Of a stretch of 64,000 nt of DNA, positions 36,555 to 47,326 are shown piece after piece (positions within the stretch are counted from its first letter, which is position 1; the number at the start of each line of letters is the position of its first letter). Position numbers and translations under genes: made by a program. Source of the DNA: Basidiobolus meristosporus CBS 931.73 (lineage: Eukaryota; Basidiobolomycota; Basidiobolomycetes; Basidiobolales; Basidiobolaceae). Location of the stretch: assembly GCA_002104905.1 (NCBI GenBank), contig MCFE01000069.1:62001-126000 (forward strand). The letters run 5' to 3'. The notes beneath the pieces are model-generated. The model had not been told where the DNA came from and searched no databases. It worked only from the letters and a program-made list of their open reading frames with translations.

Positions 36555-39500
36555 CTAAAGTTGAGAGGGTTCTCCTGAATCTCTTTTCTTGTGATACCAA
36601 TATCTTGATGGTTCAGTATTATCAGCAAGTCTTGCAAGCTTGAGTCTGTCCCTATGCACTAAGTCTTCCCGGATATTGCCTTGTTTGTCCACCAGTTGGT
36701 AAGTTGCAAATGGACATTCTCTGATGATCTTGAATGGTCCTGTCCATTGTGGCTCAAACTTCTTCCGAGTGTTGTTTCTTAGCAATACAAAGTTCCCAAC
36801 TGTCAATGCTTCTGGTGCTATAGTCTTATCAAATCTCTGCTTCATCTTTTCTGCACTTTGAGATACTTTGGTCTGTGCCTCTTGACGTCTTTGTTCCAGT
36901 TGCTGGTGTCTACTTGGCTGACTGAGTTCATCTTCTAAGGTGTCTGTAAGCTTTGGTTGTGTGAGATCTCCTGGAATCCTTGGTTCACATCCATAAACTA
37001 AGTAAAATGGTGATTGCTGGGTGGTGTTGTGTACTCTGACTCTGCATGCAAAGAGTGCTTGGTCTATATACTCATCCCACCTACTGACAACTCCATTTGC
37101 ATACTTGGTCAGCATTTTTCCAAATAATCCATTAAACCGCTCAGTGACTCCATTAGTTCTGGGGTGATATGCCGAGGTTTTCAAGTGTCTGATCTGCTGC
37201 ATTTCCAGGTAAGCCTCTAATGTCTTTGCCATAAAGTTTGCACCTCTATTGGATAAGATCTCCACAGGGCATCCAAACTTCATCAGGATCTCATGGTAAA
37301 TGAAACTTGCAACTTCTTGTTCACTGGCTATTGGTACAGCTTTAGCAACTGGCCATTTAGTGGCATGGTCAATTGCTACTAGGATCCAACGGTTGCATTT
37401 CCTGGTAGTTGGCAGTCTTCCAATAAAGTCAATTCCCCATCTCTCAAATGGTCTTACAGGCTCCAAAGGGAAGAGTTCGGCAATTCTTTGTGGCTGGCCT
37501 TGATTGATTTGGCAGTTTGGGCATGTTTTTACTAGCTTCTCAATGTCTTGTTTCATTCTGGGCCACCATGCTCTGGCTTTTACAAGGCTATAGGTTCCTT
37601 CAATCCCAAGATGTCCATATCCATTGTGTAGCTTATGTATTAAATCCAGGCGAGCAACATAAGGACAATAGGCAATAGGGCTTCCATCAACAATTCGGTA
37701 GAGTGTTTCATTCTGTACAACAAATTTGCTGGCCTCATCACGGATTATCTTCTTGATATCTTCATCCACCTCATTAGGAATGGCTTGGTCCTCCAAGTAC
37801 TTTGGTAATAGGCTAGGCCAATCTGATTCATGCACCAAGTTGAGTTGTGCAACTTGATCTAATCTTGATAAGGCATCAGCAACCGTGTTGTTTTTTCCAG
37901 GACAGTAGACAATCTCCAGGTCAAATTGCTGAATGTATTCACTCCATCTTGTCATTCTTCTAGAGAGTACCTTCTGAGTAAATACATACTTGAGGGAGGC
38001 ATGATCAGTCTTCACAGTGCATTTGACTCCTTCAATATAGCATCTCCATGTCTTCAAACAGTGTATTATAGCAAGCATCTCCTTCTCATGAACTGGATAG
38101 TTTTGTTCTGCTGAGTTCAGTTTCTTGGATTCAAAGGCAACAGGGTAGTCCTTTCCCTCGTGTTCTTGGCTCAGCACTCCACCAATTGCATAATCTGAAG
38201 CATCTGTGCACAGAGTGAACTCTTTTCTGAAGTCTGGTATTCTTAAGCTTGGCAGCTTAGCAAGTTCATTCTTTAGTGTCTGGAAGGCAGTCTCACAAGC
38301 TATGTCCCACTTGTAGGTATTGTCTTTCTTGAGGATATCAGTTATAGGGGCTGCAATACTTGCAAATGACTTGACAAATCTCCGATAATAGGAAACCATT
38401 CCAAGGAAGGATCTGAGTTCTGATATGCTATGGGGCTGCTTCAAATTCTTGATTACTTCCACCTTCTTGGGTTCTAAGGTTACTCCTGTGCTAGTCACTA
38501 TGTGTCCCAGATATTCTACGTGTTCCTTGAAGAATTCACACTTGGCTAGCTTGCCGTATAGCTTGTTCTCTCTTAGTTTCTTCAAGACCTTTTCAATGTG
38601 CACCATGTGATCCTTTTCTGTCTTGCTGTATATCAATATGTCATCCAGGTAGATTATCACAAACTTGTCTAAGTACTCCTGAAAGACAGTCTGCATCAGC
38701 GTCATGAATGTTGCAGGGGCATTAGTGAGGCCAAAACTCATGACTAAGTACTCGTAATGTCCATATCTGGTCCTGAATGCTGTCTTAGGGATATCTTCTG
38801 GTTTCACCCTAATCTGGTTGTATCCTGACATGAGGTCGATCTTGCTGAAAATAGTGGCTCCATTAAGTTGGTCCAAAAGCTCATCAATCCGAGGTATGGG
38901 GTACTTATTCTTGACGGTAACTGAGTTCAGGGCTCTGTAGTCAATGCACATCCTAAGTGTTCCATCCTTCTTTTTCACAAAAAGCACTGGTGCTCCCCAA
39001 GGTGACTTGCTGGGCCTGATGTATCCTTGCTCCAATAGCTGATCAATTTGTTTCTTCATTTCCTCCAATTCCAATGGACTCATTCTGTAAGGTGTCTTGC
39101 TCACTGGAGGGCTATCTCCTGTGTCAATGGCATGATCCACGTCTCTGACTGGTGGTAGGCTTACAAGCTCATCTGGAAACACGTCTGAATATTTCTTCAA
39201 GAGAGTCTGGACCTGCTGGGGTGCTGGGATAGAGGAATCCTCCTGTAATACCGCCATGAGGAACATCTGGGTACCTTTTCTAAGTGCTCTACAGAACTGG
39301 GTCTTGCTAAGTTCACTTGTCTCACACACACTGGAATTGACCAAGTTGAAATCCAGCCTGGCAGGTAATAGCTCATAGGTCTTGTTGTCTTTTTGGATCT
39401 GAGTAGCATGGGTTCTCCAGTTGATTGATGGATTACGACAAAATAGCCATGTTTTCCCAAGTACAAGGTCAAACTTGCAGTTCCCAAATATATAAGCCTG

Positions 39501-40688
39501 TAGGTCTTCTTCATAGTCATTGATCTTCATTCTTACTGGCTGGGTAATACGGTTGATTATGTGGGAGTTCCCATCAGCTGTGGAGACTGAAGTTGATTTG
39601 GTAGGTTCCGAGTTGATTCCAGCTTTCAAAGCAAATTGCTCTGACATGTACTCATGCGATGCTCCTGAGTCAATCATGATCTTGGCAGGTACTCCATTGA
39701 TTGCTCCATTCAGGTACAATAACTTCCCTGAGTTTGAAGTCATTTGGGACAAGTACTCTTCTGTCATATGGAAGGTGAGTTCCGAGTCTTCTTCAAGCTC
39801 ATCTTCCTCATTATTGTGTTTATGGGACTCAATATGGTTGAAGGTTCTTGTTGGCTGGTGTCCATTTCTTCTCTGAGGGCAGTACTTTGCAATATGTCCC
39901 TGCTGGTGGCAATTGAAACAAAGTCCTCTCTTCTTGCATTCTTCTGAGGAGGGATTCTTCTGCATAGCGTCTATTTCCATTGGTACTGCTTCTGATTGTC
40001 TTCTTTCATAATGATTATAGCCTTTCTGACTAGTCACCGTAGGCTTCCCAACTCCAAACATAGCTGAGTCATAGTCAATGGCAATCTTGATGGCTTCTTC
40101 AATAGTCTGAGGTCTTCGGTAATTGACTTCCTTGCGAGTTCTTTCTTTCAACCCATCAATAAAGTATTCAACTTGATCCAAGGGGTCCATTCTTTCAATT
40201 TGTCCAAGTAGACATCTGTACTCATAGATGTATTCTTGCACCATTCCTTTCTGTCTGAGTGTCTTTAACTTCCTTCTTAGTAGTGTCTGCTGGTGCGGAG
40301 GTTCAAAAGCATCCCGCATTTCCAACACAAACTCATCCCAGGTAGAGATTGTAGAGCATCCCATCATAGTAGCTGACCTGATCTTGTTGTGGTACCACTG
40401 TAAAGCTGCATCTGCCAGGTAAGAAGCTGCATAATGCAACTTGCTCTCTGGAGCAATTCCTTTAGCTTTAAAAGCTTCTTCAATCTGAAAGAGCCAAGTT
40501 CCCAGGTTTTCATTGACTCTGCCATGGTACCGGTTGACCTTCACACTAAAGTTGCTCTTGACAGGGCTTTGCTGGCTCTGAGCCATGGTAGTCATTCCTT
40601 GTTGCTGTTGGCTGAGGATCTGGAGTAGCTGTTGCTGTTGGGCCAGGATTTGCTGCATGGCATTCTTCCATTCTTGATTGTCCGACAT
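36555..40688 (-). CDS. Gypsy-2 gag-pol polyprotein, 1377 aa, intact frame
   Basis: Complete Ty3/Gypsy polyprotein in one ORF. Gag with Gln-rich N-terminus (1-45); CCHC zinc knuckle [14 protein letters not shown] (257-270); aspartic protease DSGAS (340-344); RT with MCIDYRALN (580-588) and catalytic YLDD (680-683); RNase H with TDAS (828-831), HEKE (867-870) and DH (895-896); integrase zinc finger His1021, His1026, Cys1056, Cys1059; integrase core Asp1088, Asn1147, Glu1183; GPF module WTGPFKI (1315-1321). The residue at 1147 lies exactly 35 residues before the Glu and should be the second catalytic Asp: its Asn predicts a dead integrase. No chromodomain. Start chosen at 40688, 41 bases from the primer site. 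Confidence 0.95.
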   Translation of the reverse strand: MSDNQEWKNAMQQILAQQQQLLQILSQQQQGMTTMAQSQQSPVKSNFSVKVNRYHGRVNENLGTWLFQIEEAFKAKGIAPESKLHYAASYLADAALQWYHNKIRSATMMGCSTISTWDEFVLEMRDAFEPPHQQTLLRRKLKTLRQKGMVQEYIYEYRCLLGQIERMDPLDQVEYFIDGLKERTRKEVNYRRPQTIEEAIKIAIDYDSAMFGVGKPTVTSQKGYNHYERRQSEAVPMEIDAMQKNPSSEECKKRGLCFNCHQQGHIAKYCPQRRNGHQPTRTFNHIESHKHNNEEDELEEDSELTFHMTEEYLSQMTSNSGKLLYLNGAINGVPAKIMIDSGASHEYMSEQFALKAGINSEPTKSTSVSTADGNSHIINRITQPVRMKINDYEEDLQAYIFGNCKFDLVLGKTWLFCRNPSINWRTHATQIQKDNKTYELLPARLDFNLVNSSVCETSELSKTQFCRALRKGTQMFLMAVLQEDSSIPAPQQVQTLLKKYSDVFPDELVSLPPVRDVDHAIDTGDSPPVSKTPYRMSPLELEEMKKQIDQLLEQGYIRPSKSPWGAPVLFVKKKDGTLRMCIDYRALNSVTVKNKYPIPRIDELLDQLNGATIFSKIDLMSGYNQIRVKPEDIPKTAFRTRYGHYEYLVMSFGLTNAPATFMTLMQTVFQEYLDKFVIIYLDDILIYSKTEKDHMVHIEKVLKKLRENKLYGKLAKCEFFKEHVEYLGHIVTSTGVTLEPKKVEVIKNLKQPHSISELRSFLGMVSYYRRFVKSFASIAAPITDILKKDNTYKWDIACETAFQTLKNELAKLPSLRIPDFRKEFTLCTDASDYAIGGVLSQEHEGKDYPVAFESKKLNSAEQNYPVHEKEMLAIIHCLKTWRCYIEGVKCTVKTDHASLKYVFTQKVLSRRMTRWSEYIQQFDLEIVYCPGKNNTVADALSRLDQVAQLNLVHESDWPSLLPKYLEDQAIPNEVDEDIKKIIRDEASKFVVQNETLYRIVDGSPIAYCPYVARLDLIHKLHNGYGHLGIEGTYSLVKARAWWPRMKQDIEKLVKTCPNCQINQGQPQRIAELFPLEPVRPFERWGIDFIGRLPTTRKCNRWILVAIDHATKWPVAKAVPIASEQEVASFIYHEILMKFGCPVEILSNRGANFMAKTLEAYLEMQQIRHLKTSAYHPRTNGVTERFNGLFGKMLTKYANGVVSRWDEYIDQALFACRVRVHNTTQQSPFYLVYGCEPRIPGDLTQPKLTDTLEDELSQPSRHQQLEQRRQEAQTKVSQSAEKMKQRFDKTIAPEALTVGNFVLLRNNTRKKFEPQWTGPFKIIRECPFATYQLVDKQGNIREDLVHRDRLKLARLADNTEPSRYWYHKKRDSGEPSQL

Positions 40689-40728
40689 CTTGAGGGTGGT
40701 TTCTTCTTTCTTCAGGAGGGAGGTTTCT

Positions 40729-40745
40729 GGTTATCGCTGCTACCA
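40729..40745 (-). promoter_or_regulatory. Primer binding site of Gypsy-2 (initiator tRNA-Met-like)
   Basis: Sense strand TGGTAGCAGCGATAACC, one base after the 5' LTR. TGGTAGCAGCG fits the 3' end of a fungal initiator tRNA-Met (..CGCTGCTACCA). Gypsy-1 has TGGTAGCAGTGATAACC, a CpG-to-TpG variant. The tRNA match is inferred from general knowledge, not searched. Confidence 0.65.
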
Positions 40746-40848
40746 ATGTTACAAGTCTTGGTATAAGAGTTGTAGAGGAATAGGGAGTTTAGCTAGTATT
40801 GTATTCACTAAAACTTGAACTGATTTTTATTGAGGTTCCAGCAGCTCC

Positions 40849-40855
40849 TTATATA
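40849..40855 (-). promoter_or_regulatory. TATA-like box in Gypsy LTR
   Basis: Sense strand GTATATAAGGAG in the 5' LTR, roughly in the middle of the LTR; same motif in all LTRs of this family. Presumed core promoter. Confidence 0.5.
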
Positions 40856-42131
40856 CATTTTGCCAGATCAATTGCTGACTAATTGTATTTCCTAATGTAG
40901 GTTGTGGCTGATGACTCATTTGATTGCATCATCATCACCCAATAAGATCCTACTTAATATATCTATTTCTGTCTGATAAGGATCTGCTGATTCATTTGCT
41001 GACTAATGCTACTGATTTCATAGATAATACTGATGTACTGATAACCTAAACATATACTAACTGATTTGACTAAAAACTGATCTAACTTAAACATTCAAAC
41101 GGCAGATCATAACAAAGGCGTGCTGGCGCGATGTGGACAATGCTGCTTGCGGTCTGTATTCTTCCTCCTGAAGCTCACCATCTGATTCCTCAAGGTATTC
41201 ACTTACCCTCTGTCTGATACTTTGGAGCTGTTGCCTGGATGAGTCCTGTGTATATTGCTCTTGGAAGCCACTTAGTTCTACTAATATATCACGTAGTACA
41301 TTAGTCATTTGAGGCAAAAACTCATTCAAAATCTCTTTGGTTCCCAAAGTTGAGGCACAAACGGACGCGTCCGGCCTGTACTGTGCAAATTGCGCACGAA
41401 ATTGTTCCCGCGCGGCTTCTTTGTCAAATCCCCTCACTCTCAGCTCATTCTTGACTTCAATACTTGTCTTGTTATATATCTTTTAACATACATTGGCTGG
41501 CATTTGATGTAGAACTCATGCCACAGCTTTCTACTCAAATTCTTCCATCTTTTTCGGCTCTCTGAGGTATCTAGTTCTGCTAGATTAGTCAGTAGTGCCC
41601 AAGTATCTGTATGAAGGCTCATCATAGACACTTGGGCCATACTAAAATCATTTGGCGAGAACTTGAACGGATCCAACATAGACTTCTCCGGTCCGGACTG
41701 CGCTTGTGAGCTGGGGGATAGGTTTTGTCTGGGTTGTACTAAAGATGAGTTGAGGCTTGGTATGGGGACCATAGCAATGGATTTGGATACTTATACAGCA
41801 GTATATTGGCATCAACCTGGTCTTATATGAAATATATATGAAAACTAATGTGATTGTTGAATTTTCCATATATTATGCATGATGCATCTCAGATTGCGTT
41901 GACATGGATCAGATCACATCAATTGCAGATTTCCTATTTGATAATGGACCTATGATTAAAGCATCAATAAAAGTACCAAGGCATTGTTTGCGGATGATTT
42001 TTGCAACATAATGATGGGATACATGGCAATTGATGGAGATTTAACCATAATGTGTTAAAAATCTGATAAATAACGCAGATTGCGCTGAATCGATTCAAAC
42101 CACCTCCATACAATCATCCATCAATTTTAAT

Positions 42132-43016
42132 ATGACTTACTCATATGAATGGTCTTTTCTCATCAATCCCATCACTACCACTGGATTTCCTTTTGACACA
42201 CTGGAGGAGATCTATACCAAGTACTGTGGACCGTCAACCCCAATCTACTCAAGGAGATCCCTTGTTAAGCTTCTCTGCTATTACAAGAACTATTGCCCTA
42301 CAAGGTTTCATCCCACCATCCATGGCAACAAAAGTCCTAGAAGCTTTCATTCCCAGCTGACAGCAATGGAGAACCACCTTGCAGAGGGTATGAATGACTT
42401 AGAGCAAGCTTGGAATACTAGGTTCAGAAGCTCCAATAGACTTCCATATCCCAGAGTGTTCAGCAACAGGTACCATATCAGGAGTATTTTGGATACCTTC
42501 CCAGTGAGGATTAAAAGACCTTCTAGAGGGCAGAGGCACTTTTATTCTGGCAAGTACAAGGCACACTGTGTGAAGTTTCAAGCACTGTCTGACATTGAGG
42601 GTAACATCATCTGGTTTAGTGGGCCATTTGCTGGAAGTAGGCATGACAAAGCACTCTGGGTAGCAAATCATCCTGAATTCAGTAGAGGGGAGAAATGTAT
42701 GGCAGACTTAGCCTATATAGGAGAGGATTGTCAGAGATTAGGATGTATTACAGCTTATAGGAAGCCAAGGAATGGTGTGCTTAGCAGGAAGCAGAAGCTC
42801 TACAATGAGATATTTAATCATTTCAGAGTAAGGGTAGAGCACACATTTGGATATCTGAAGAGATTCAGCATATTGGCAGGTAAATACAGAGGAAAGTCAT
42901 ATACAGGTGAAAACAGCAGAATAGGTAAAATTGTTAAGATACTTATTAATGCACAGTTTGTTCATACAAGTAGACATCCACTGAGAGAAATGTGTCTGGA
43001 GCGTTATGAAGAGTAA
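42132..43016 (+). CDS. PIF/Harbinger DDE transposase (element G), intact 294 aa
   Basis: Full-length ORF for the endonuclease that cuts and inserts Harbinger elements (DDE_Tnp_4-type). Candidate catalytic residues: Asp121 in ILDTFPVRI, Asp192 in MADLAYIGEDC, Glu236 in FRVRVEHTFGYLKRF; the family's HD dipeptide is at 171-172 (SGPFAGSRHDKALW). Spacing fits the PIF/Harbinger pattern. It is transcribed away from the accessory ORF, from an intergenic region of about 360 bp (41773-42131). Whether it is active is unknown; its partner gene is broken by Gypsy-2. Confidence 0.88.
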   Translation: MTYSYEWSFLINPITTTGFPFDTLEEIYTKYCGPSTPIYSRRSLVKLLCYYKNYCPTRFHPTIHGNKSPRSFHSQLTAMENHLAEGMNDLEQAWNTRFRSSNRLPYPRVFSNRYHIRSILDTFPVRIKRPSRGQRHFYSGKYKAHCVKFQALSDIEGNIIWFSGPFAGSRHDKALWVANHPEFSRGEKCMADLAYIGEDCQRLGCITAYRKPRNGVLSRKQKLYNEIFNHFRVRVEHTFGYLKRFSILAGKYRGKSYTGENSRIGKIVKILINAQFVHTSRHPLREMCLERYEE

Positions 43017-43019
43017 ATA

Positions 43020-43198
43020 AAGCAAAGAAAGCACTATTCTGAGCAACATAAGTAAGATTGAGTAAAATTACCAGTAACTGTATCATACCACTGGCAGCAT
43101 GGTAGAAATTATAGTCCCAGATAGTGCCGTAGAGTGCTAGATCAATCCGACACTATAAACAGGCTGGCACTATGTGGCACTATCCAACAGAACAAGTC
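43020..43198 (+). repeat. Right terminal region of element G
   Basis: Carries several TGCCA/TGGCA motifs (ACCACTGGCAGC, GTGCCG, GGCTGGCACTATGTGGCACTA) before the end CAACAGAACAAGTC. The same motifs are in 43410-43586, 60921-61060 and 62290-62420. Such subterminal repeats may bind the element's proteins. Confidence 0.5.
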
Positions 43199-43586
43199 TA
43201 TTTAATCATTTCAGAGTGAGGGTAGAACACACATTTGGATATCTGAACAGATTCAGCATATAGGCAGGTAAATACAGAGGAAAGTCATATCTAGGAGAAA
43301 GCAGCAGAATAGGTAAAATAGTTAAGATACCTATCAATGCACCGTATGTTCATACAAGAAGACATCCACTGAGAGAAATGTGTCTGGAGCATTATGAAGA
43401 GTAAATAAAGCAAGGAAAGCACTATTATGAGCAACATAAGTATGATTTAGTAAAATTACCAGTAACTTTATCATACCACTGGCATCATGGTAGAGATTAT
43501 AGTGCCAGTTAGTGCTGTAGGGTGCCAGATCAATCTGGCACTGTAAACAGGCTGGCACTATGTGGCACTATCCAACAGAACAAGTC
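43199..43586 (+). pseudogene. Harbinger DDE transposase (H copy, 3' part) and right end of H
   Basis: Continues the H transposase from FNHFRVRVEHTFGYL to the HYEE end at about 43404, with stops (for example after FS at 43262), then the right terminus. Diverged from G's own 388-bp end. Confidence 0.75.
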
Positions 43587-43905
43587 TAATAACCTCTGTG
43601 TCTAAACTGCTGGTGTCTTTGTCAATATGTCACTATGGTAAAAGCTCCTGCTTCTCTAGTTTCCTAGGTGCTCTAAATATCTCCAAAGGCCTCTGTGTGT
43701 CTTGCCTTATGTAGATACATATACTGATCACAAAGCTGAATAACATCTAGGATAACAAAACTAATAACTAATCAGGGTAAACATCATATGGGGATAATGC
43801 TGATAATATGGGCAAAAGAAGAATTGGATAATACTGATAAGATAAAATATGGATAAGTATATCATAATGACTATATGAACAAACTTGTCTGTGGGAGGTA
43901 TGTTT
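43587..43905. other. Unassigned AT-rich segment
   Basis: No ORF or known repeat recognised. It separates element H from an inverted Harbinger arm. Confidence 0.3.
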
Positions 43906-43909
43906 ACCC

Positions 43910-44250
43910 TACCACAGCATGCTAGCTATGATACCTTGTCCAATCACTGGGATCAGGGATTTACTTGCTTAATGGGCAGAATGGGATATTTGATGGCAAA
44001 TCAGGTAGCTTGTGTATTGGTCAAAGAGCCAATTGGGGGCTGAAATCTTCAGGATACTTTTGGACCAATTAACCACTGAGGTACCATCCAATTGGAGTGA
44101 TGGTAGCCAAAATGGTAAGTATTAGTGTAGTTTATAGTGTGATACACATTTATTTCTGTGTATTTTAAAAACATATCCAAATACTGGATTTTACCTACTA
44201 TAATAGCGGTATCCAATCACACACATGATGCACAAATTGCAAGTGGGCTC
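43910..44250 (-). repeat. Inverted Harbinger left-arm fragment
   Basis: Reverse complement of left-arm DNA at about 30220-30540 (CTAGCTATGA...CCTTGTCCAATCAC at one end, ATAGCGGTATCCAAT at the other). It truncates the D transposase at 44250. Confidence 0.65.
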
Positions 44251-44281
44251 CCAGCTGAATTATACTTCCCTGTAACATTAG

Positions 44282-45780
44282 CAGCAGAAATCTATGTATT
44301 CAGTTTTACTTTTGTACTGTAGCCACTCATATCCTGCTACAAATTCCTTGCACAAAAGCTACAGATGTGTCAAGTTGGTGTTGGTGATCTGCTTCTGGAT
44401 AAATACTCCTACTATATCCACATTTGACTCCCAATGCTTCTAGTGTACTCTTGGTAGGAATTGCTTCAGAAGGCCACTTGAATAAATACATATCCAGCTC
44501 ATATAGTCCTGCCACTTGAATTGCCGCATGTCAGTATGAATGTTAATTGAAGCCCATGAGAAGTACTTAGGGTAGCCAATACTCTTTAATAACTTGCCAA
44601 TTCTTTCAAATTTCTCAGGTATTTCAAAGAGCTCATTTGACTTGGAATGCCCCATAAACAACTTGGTTGTCAGTATAGGGATATTGTTGAAGAGCAAATG
44701 CATTGCTCCCTGTGGGTAGCTTTTGCATCACCAGATATCCTTTATCTTAGGTATCTCTGGTTTCCAATCAGTTCCTTATTCAGAGCAGTGGCTTATAGCT
44801 TGCTAAATTTGCTGCAATTGCATGCTGACTTCCACACATTCTCTCTGTGGGAGGATCACATTCTTAGTGCTGGTGTTTAGGTATACATAATGTGTCTTTT
44901 CTGAGGGATGATGATGTCCTTAGTACCTGTGTTTGGGTAATACTGATGTGAGTGAGCTATGGAGTAAGTCCCATGGACCTCTCACATTCATCAGCAGTAC
45001 CATCTATTATGCCCAGAAAAGCCAGCTATCAGCAAGATAGCTGGGGCATCTCCAATGCAGATGATAATATGTGTCTTGACATGATGGCCATTTAGCATTA
45101 TCCTGCCAGAAAGAATACAAAATGCATCCAGCAATGGATACAGGTAGCTATCCAGGTTGGACAGTGATTTAGGCCCAGATACCAGTGAGACTGCATTCTA
45201 TGTCTGCACTGATACCATAAGATAGGCAGCAGACTCAGGTTGATGAGAATCTGTGGCCAGCAGGATATGCAGGAAGTGTACTTGTTTAATGAGAATCCAT
45301 CAAGTGCCAAGGCAAAGGCATGGTCATACATACCTTCAATGTTGCCCTTGCTTCTTAGCTGTTTTTACTGTTTACCATCAAATATATTGGATATGATTGC
45401 ACTTAATTGATACTGAGTGTGGTACTTTATAGTTTCATAATACTTGTTAGATGGCATGAGCTTCTTTAGACAGGGTATCACTGGAACACTTCTGGAGTTT
45501 GAGCAATGTTTTCCCGCAATGGTGGTGGATTTATGACAAGTTGGACACCTTGCAATGGTGGCATTTACTGATGTGAATGCCATGCAGCTATTAACACATG
45601 CTGGTATCAGGATGGTTTTGGGTTGAATGTTGCCAGCCACATAACATTTGTCCATTTATACCATGTACATAGTAGGTTGCATCCTGAGATGATTCTGGCA
45701 AGAGGTAGTGGTAGATCTTCAAAGCCCCCATTACTGATATTTGTGCAAATATTCTACTTCCCAAGCCATAATATCACATC
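44282..45780 (-). pseudogene. Tnp2-family CACTA transposase (element D)
   Basis: Blocks in order: NATIARCPTCHKSTTIAGKHC (45365-45655), DHAFALALDGFSLNKYTS...CWPQILINLSL (45098-45331), LFNNIPILTTKLFMGH to QFLPRVH (44440-44703), then a short C-terminal piece cut at 44255. A small tandem duplication near 44840-44960 repeats a TTCTCTCTGTGGGAGGAT-like motif. Inactive. Confidence 0.8.
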
Positions 45781-46497
45781 ATTCACCGGTACACATATTA
45801 CAGGGCTTGCTTGACTCCATAAAGTATCCTTGGAATTCCTTTCCATGGGTGTTTTCTCGTTAAATATGGGATTTTGCCAGGCTCATGCAGGGTACTATTG
45901 TAAGAAGAGATTGGCTCACAGTCCATCAGAGAGCCTGTTTCTACAGAGCTATCACTCTGTGTGCCAAATTCAAAAGGCTGAGGTGAGCTCAAAGGTGTCA
46001 CTGTCATGACCACATGACAACCATGAACACCCATGCCAAGTTTCAGCTTCCTAGCTCAATTTCTAAGAGATTCCTTCTGGAACCTTCAACCACCTTCCAG
46101 AAAGTTCCTGACTATTCCAAACCATTGTTACACAATGGAACATTCCATGGATGCTTCCCATTGTATTTTTCATAGTCCAGTATCATATATGGAAATACCA
46201 GGTCACATGACTTAGTCACATGATCTGGTTACCCAATCCATTTCCCCACCCTGTCTCAGTGCCTTGCCTTCAATATTATTATCCCCAGCACTGCTGCTGT
46301 GCCTCACCCCACAACCCCATTAGTATTAGCTAATATCTCTTGGCATCAGTATAGCCAAAAAGTATATATAGTCCTATCCCCCCTTAAGTACTCCTCAGTC
46401 TGATAAACACAGGTCTTGAATAAACAGCCTTGCCTTGAATCCTGCCTTGCCTTGATGGTCCACACCTAAGTCCTTTCCTGCCATGCCCAGCTTTTCC

Positions 46498-47326
46498 AGA
46501 ACCAAAGTGTCCAGCAAACTAGCCATGTCCCAGTCTACCAAGAATCCAAGTATACTCCTGCTACCAAGTTCAATGCCTCTCAGAGTGAGTTCTGTGGCTT
46601 CATCAACATGGTGAAGAACAATCTTGCACTCCAGCCTAACCAGTATGGCACTGACCAGGCCAAAGTTGGCTTCATCTCCAACCTACTTACTGGTACAGTT
46701 CTCAAGTGGTTCTCCCCATCAGTGGAGACCAACTCTCCCCTACTCAGAGACTACCAAGCCTGTCTCACTGAAATGGAGCTAACATTTGGTAACCTTGACC
46801 AAACCTTAACTGCTAACAAGATCAAGACCCTCAAACAAGGGAATAAACCAACTCCAGTCTATGCCTCAGAATTCCAACAACTCTCCAGTGACCTCAGCTC
46901 CTGGGGTCAAGCAGCCTTGATTAGCCAATTCCAAGATGGCCTCAATGATGAAGTTTGTGATCTGCTACTCACACTCCCAGATCCAGATACATTGGTTGAA
47001 GCTTTGCACCAAGCAATCTGGTGCAATAACAGACTATTCCAGAAGAAGAAAAAGAACCGTCAAAGACACATTCCTGTTGCAGTCTCAGCCCCTCCTGCTC
47101 CCAAAGTCACTCCAGAAGATCCTGTGCAGATTGATAGTGCCAAATACAGGAAACTATCAATGAGTGAAAAGTCTAGATGTCAACAAGCCAACCTCTGTCT
47201 ATACTGTGGCCAACCAGGTCACTTTGCCAAGTCCTGCCCCAACAAGAAGTCCAGCTTCAAGCTGATGCAGTCCTCCAGTAACCAACCTGATTCAGATCTG
47301 TTGATGGTCACTTTGAGTACAAAGTA
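46498..47326 (+). pseudogene. Chromovirus gag (copy 1)
   Basis: Reads without a stop from the deletion junction: FVKLA-type spacer, FINMVKNNLALQPNQY, the capsid-like LTGTVLKWFSP and FGNLDQ blocks, and the zinc knuckle CLYCGQPGHFAKSC at about 47200-47241. It retains CAA (46501-46503) where copy 2 has a stop, and is not frame-shifted before the knuckle. Ends by fusing to RT sequence in a wrong frame. Confidence 0.8.

Larger units (their letters stand above)
36177..41114 (-). mobile_element. Gypsy-2 LTR retrotransposon (4938 bp), apparently very young
   Basis: LTRs 36177-36544 and 40747-41114, 368 bp each, look identical by eye. AAGG duplicated at 36173-36176 and 41115-41118; the related unoccupied sequence at 32990-33010 (CCAGCAAGGCATGCTGG) shows a single AAGG. 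Polypurine tract TAGTAGGGGAGAA (sense) adjoins the 3' LTR at 36545. Contains one uninterrupted gag-pol ORF. Confidence 0.93.
35569..41772 (-). pseudogene. Harbinger accessory ORF (G copy), disrupted by Gypsy-2
   Basis: N-terminal part 41115-41772, C-terminal part 35569-36176; Gypsy-2 lies between. Exon 1 ends near a GTATGT donor-like site; a 42-bp intron to an AAG acceptor would join it to NELRVRGFDKEAAREQF. In G and H, one base is missing just before (ATCAAATGCC against ATCAAGATGCC in E2), so only E2 reads in frame. After the gap: Thr/Arg-rich, then TSGELTDDDQHEVPQPPEP and a basic end (RKKPRRR). Likely nuclear DNA-binding partner of the transposase, by analogy with the superfamily. Confidence 0.6.
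34827..43198. mobile_element. Harbinger element G, hosting Gypsy-2
   Basis: Left end GACTTATTCCATTGTACCGTGCC at 34827, right end ..GGCACTATCCAACAGAACAAGTC at 43198. Inside: left arm with unusually many CpGs (GGGCGCGCGGCGC), the accessory ORF on minus (stop at 35569, start at 41772) and an intact DDE transposase on plus. Gypsy-2 sits in the accessory ORF. Without Gypsy-2 the element would be about 3.4 kb. Confidence 0.8.
31667..43586. mobile_element. Harbinger element H, split by element G
   Basis: Left end GACTTGTTCCATTGTACCGTGCC at 31667 after TTA. Accessory ORF (minus) from about 32440 to 33785, DDE transposase (plus) from 34144. At 34826 it is cut by element G; the rest of the transposase and the right end (..CAACAGAACAAGTC) follow at 43199-43586. 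Right flank is TAA. This explains why 42811-43198 and 43199-43586 look like a tandem pair of equal length: one belongs to G, the other to H. Confidence 0.75.

Noticed and set aside
37300-40628. Several plus-strand ORFs of 60-118 codons opposite Gypsy-2 and Gypsy-1
   Set aside because: They recur at the same places in both elements only because they are antisense shadows of the conserved polyprotein.
42811-43586. A simple tandem duplication of the transposase 3' end (two 388-bp units)
   Set aside because: The second unit is better explained as the rest of element H's transposase, which is cut at 34826 at the equivalent codon.
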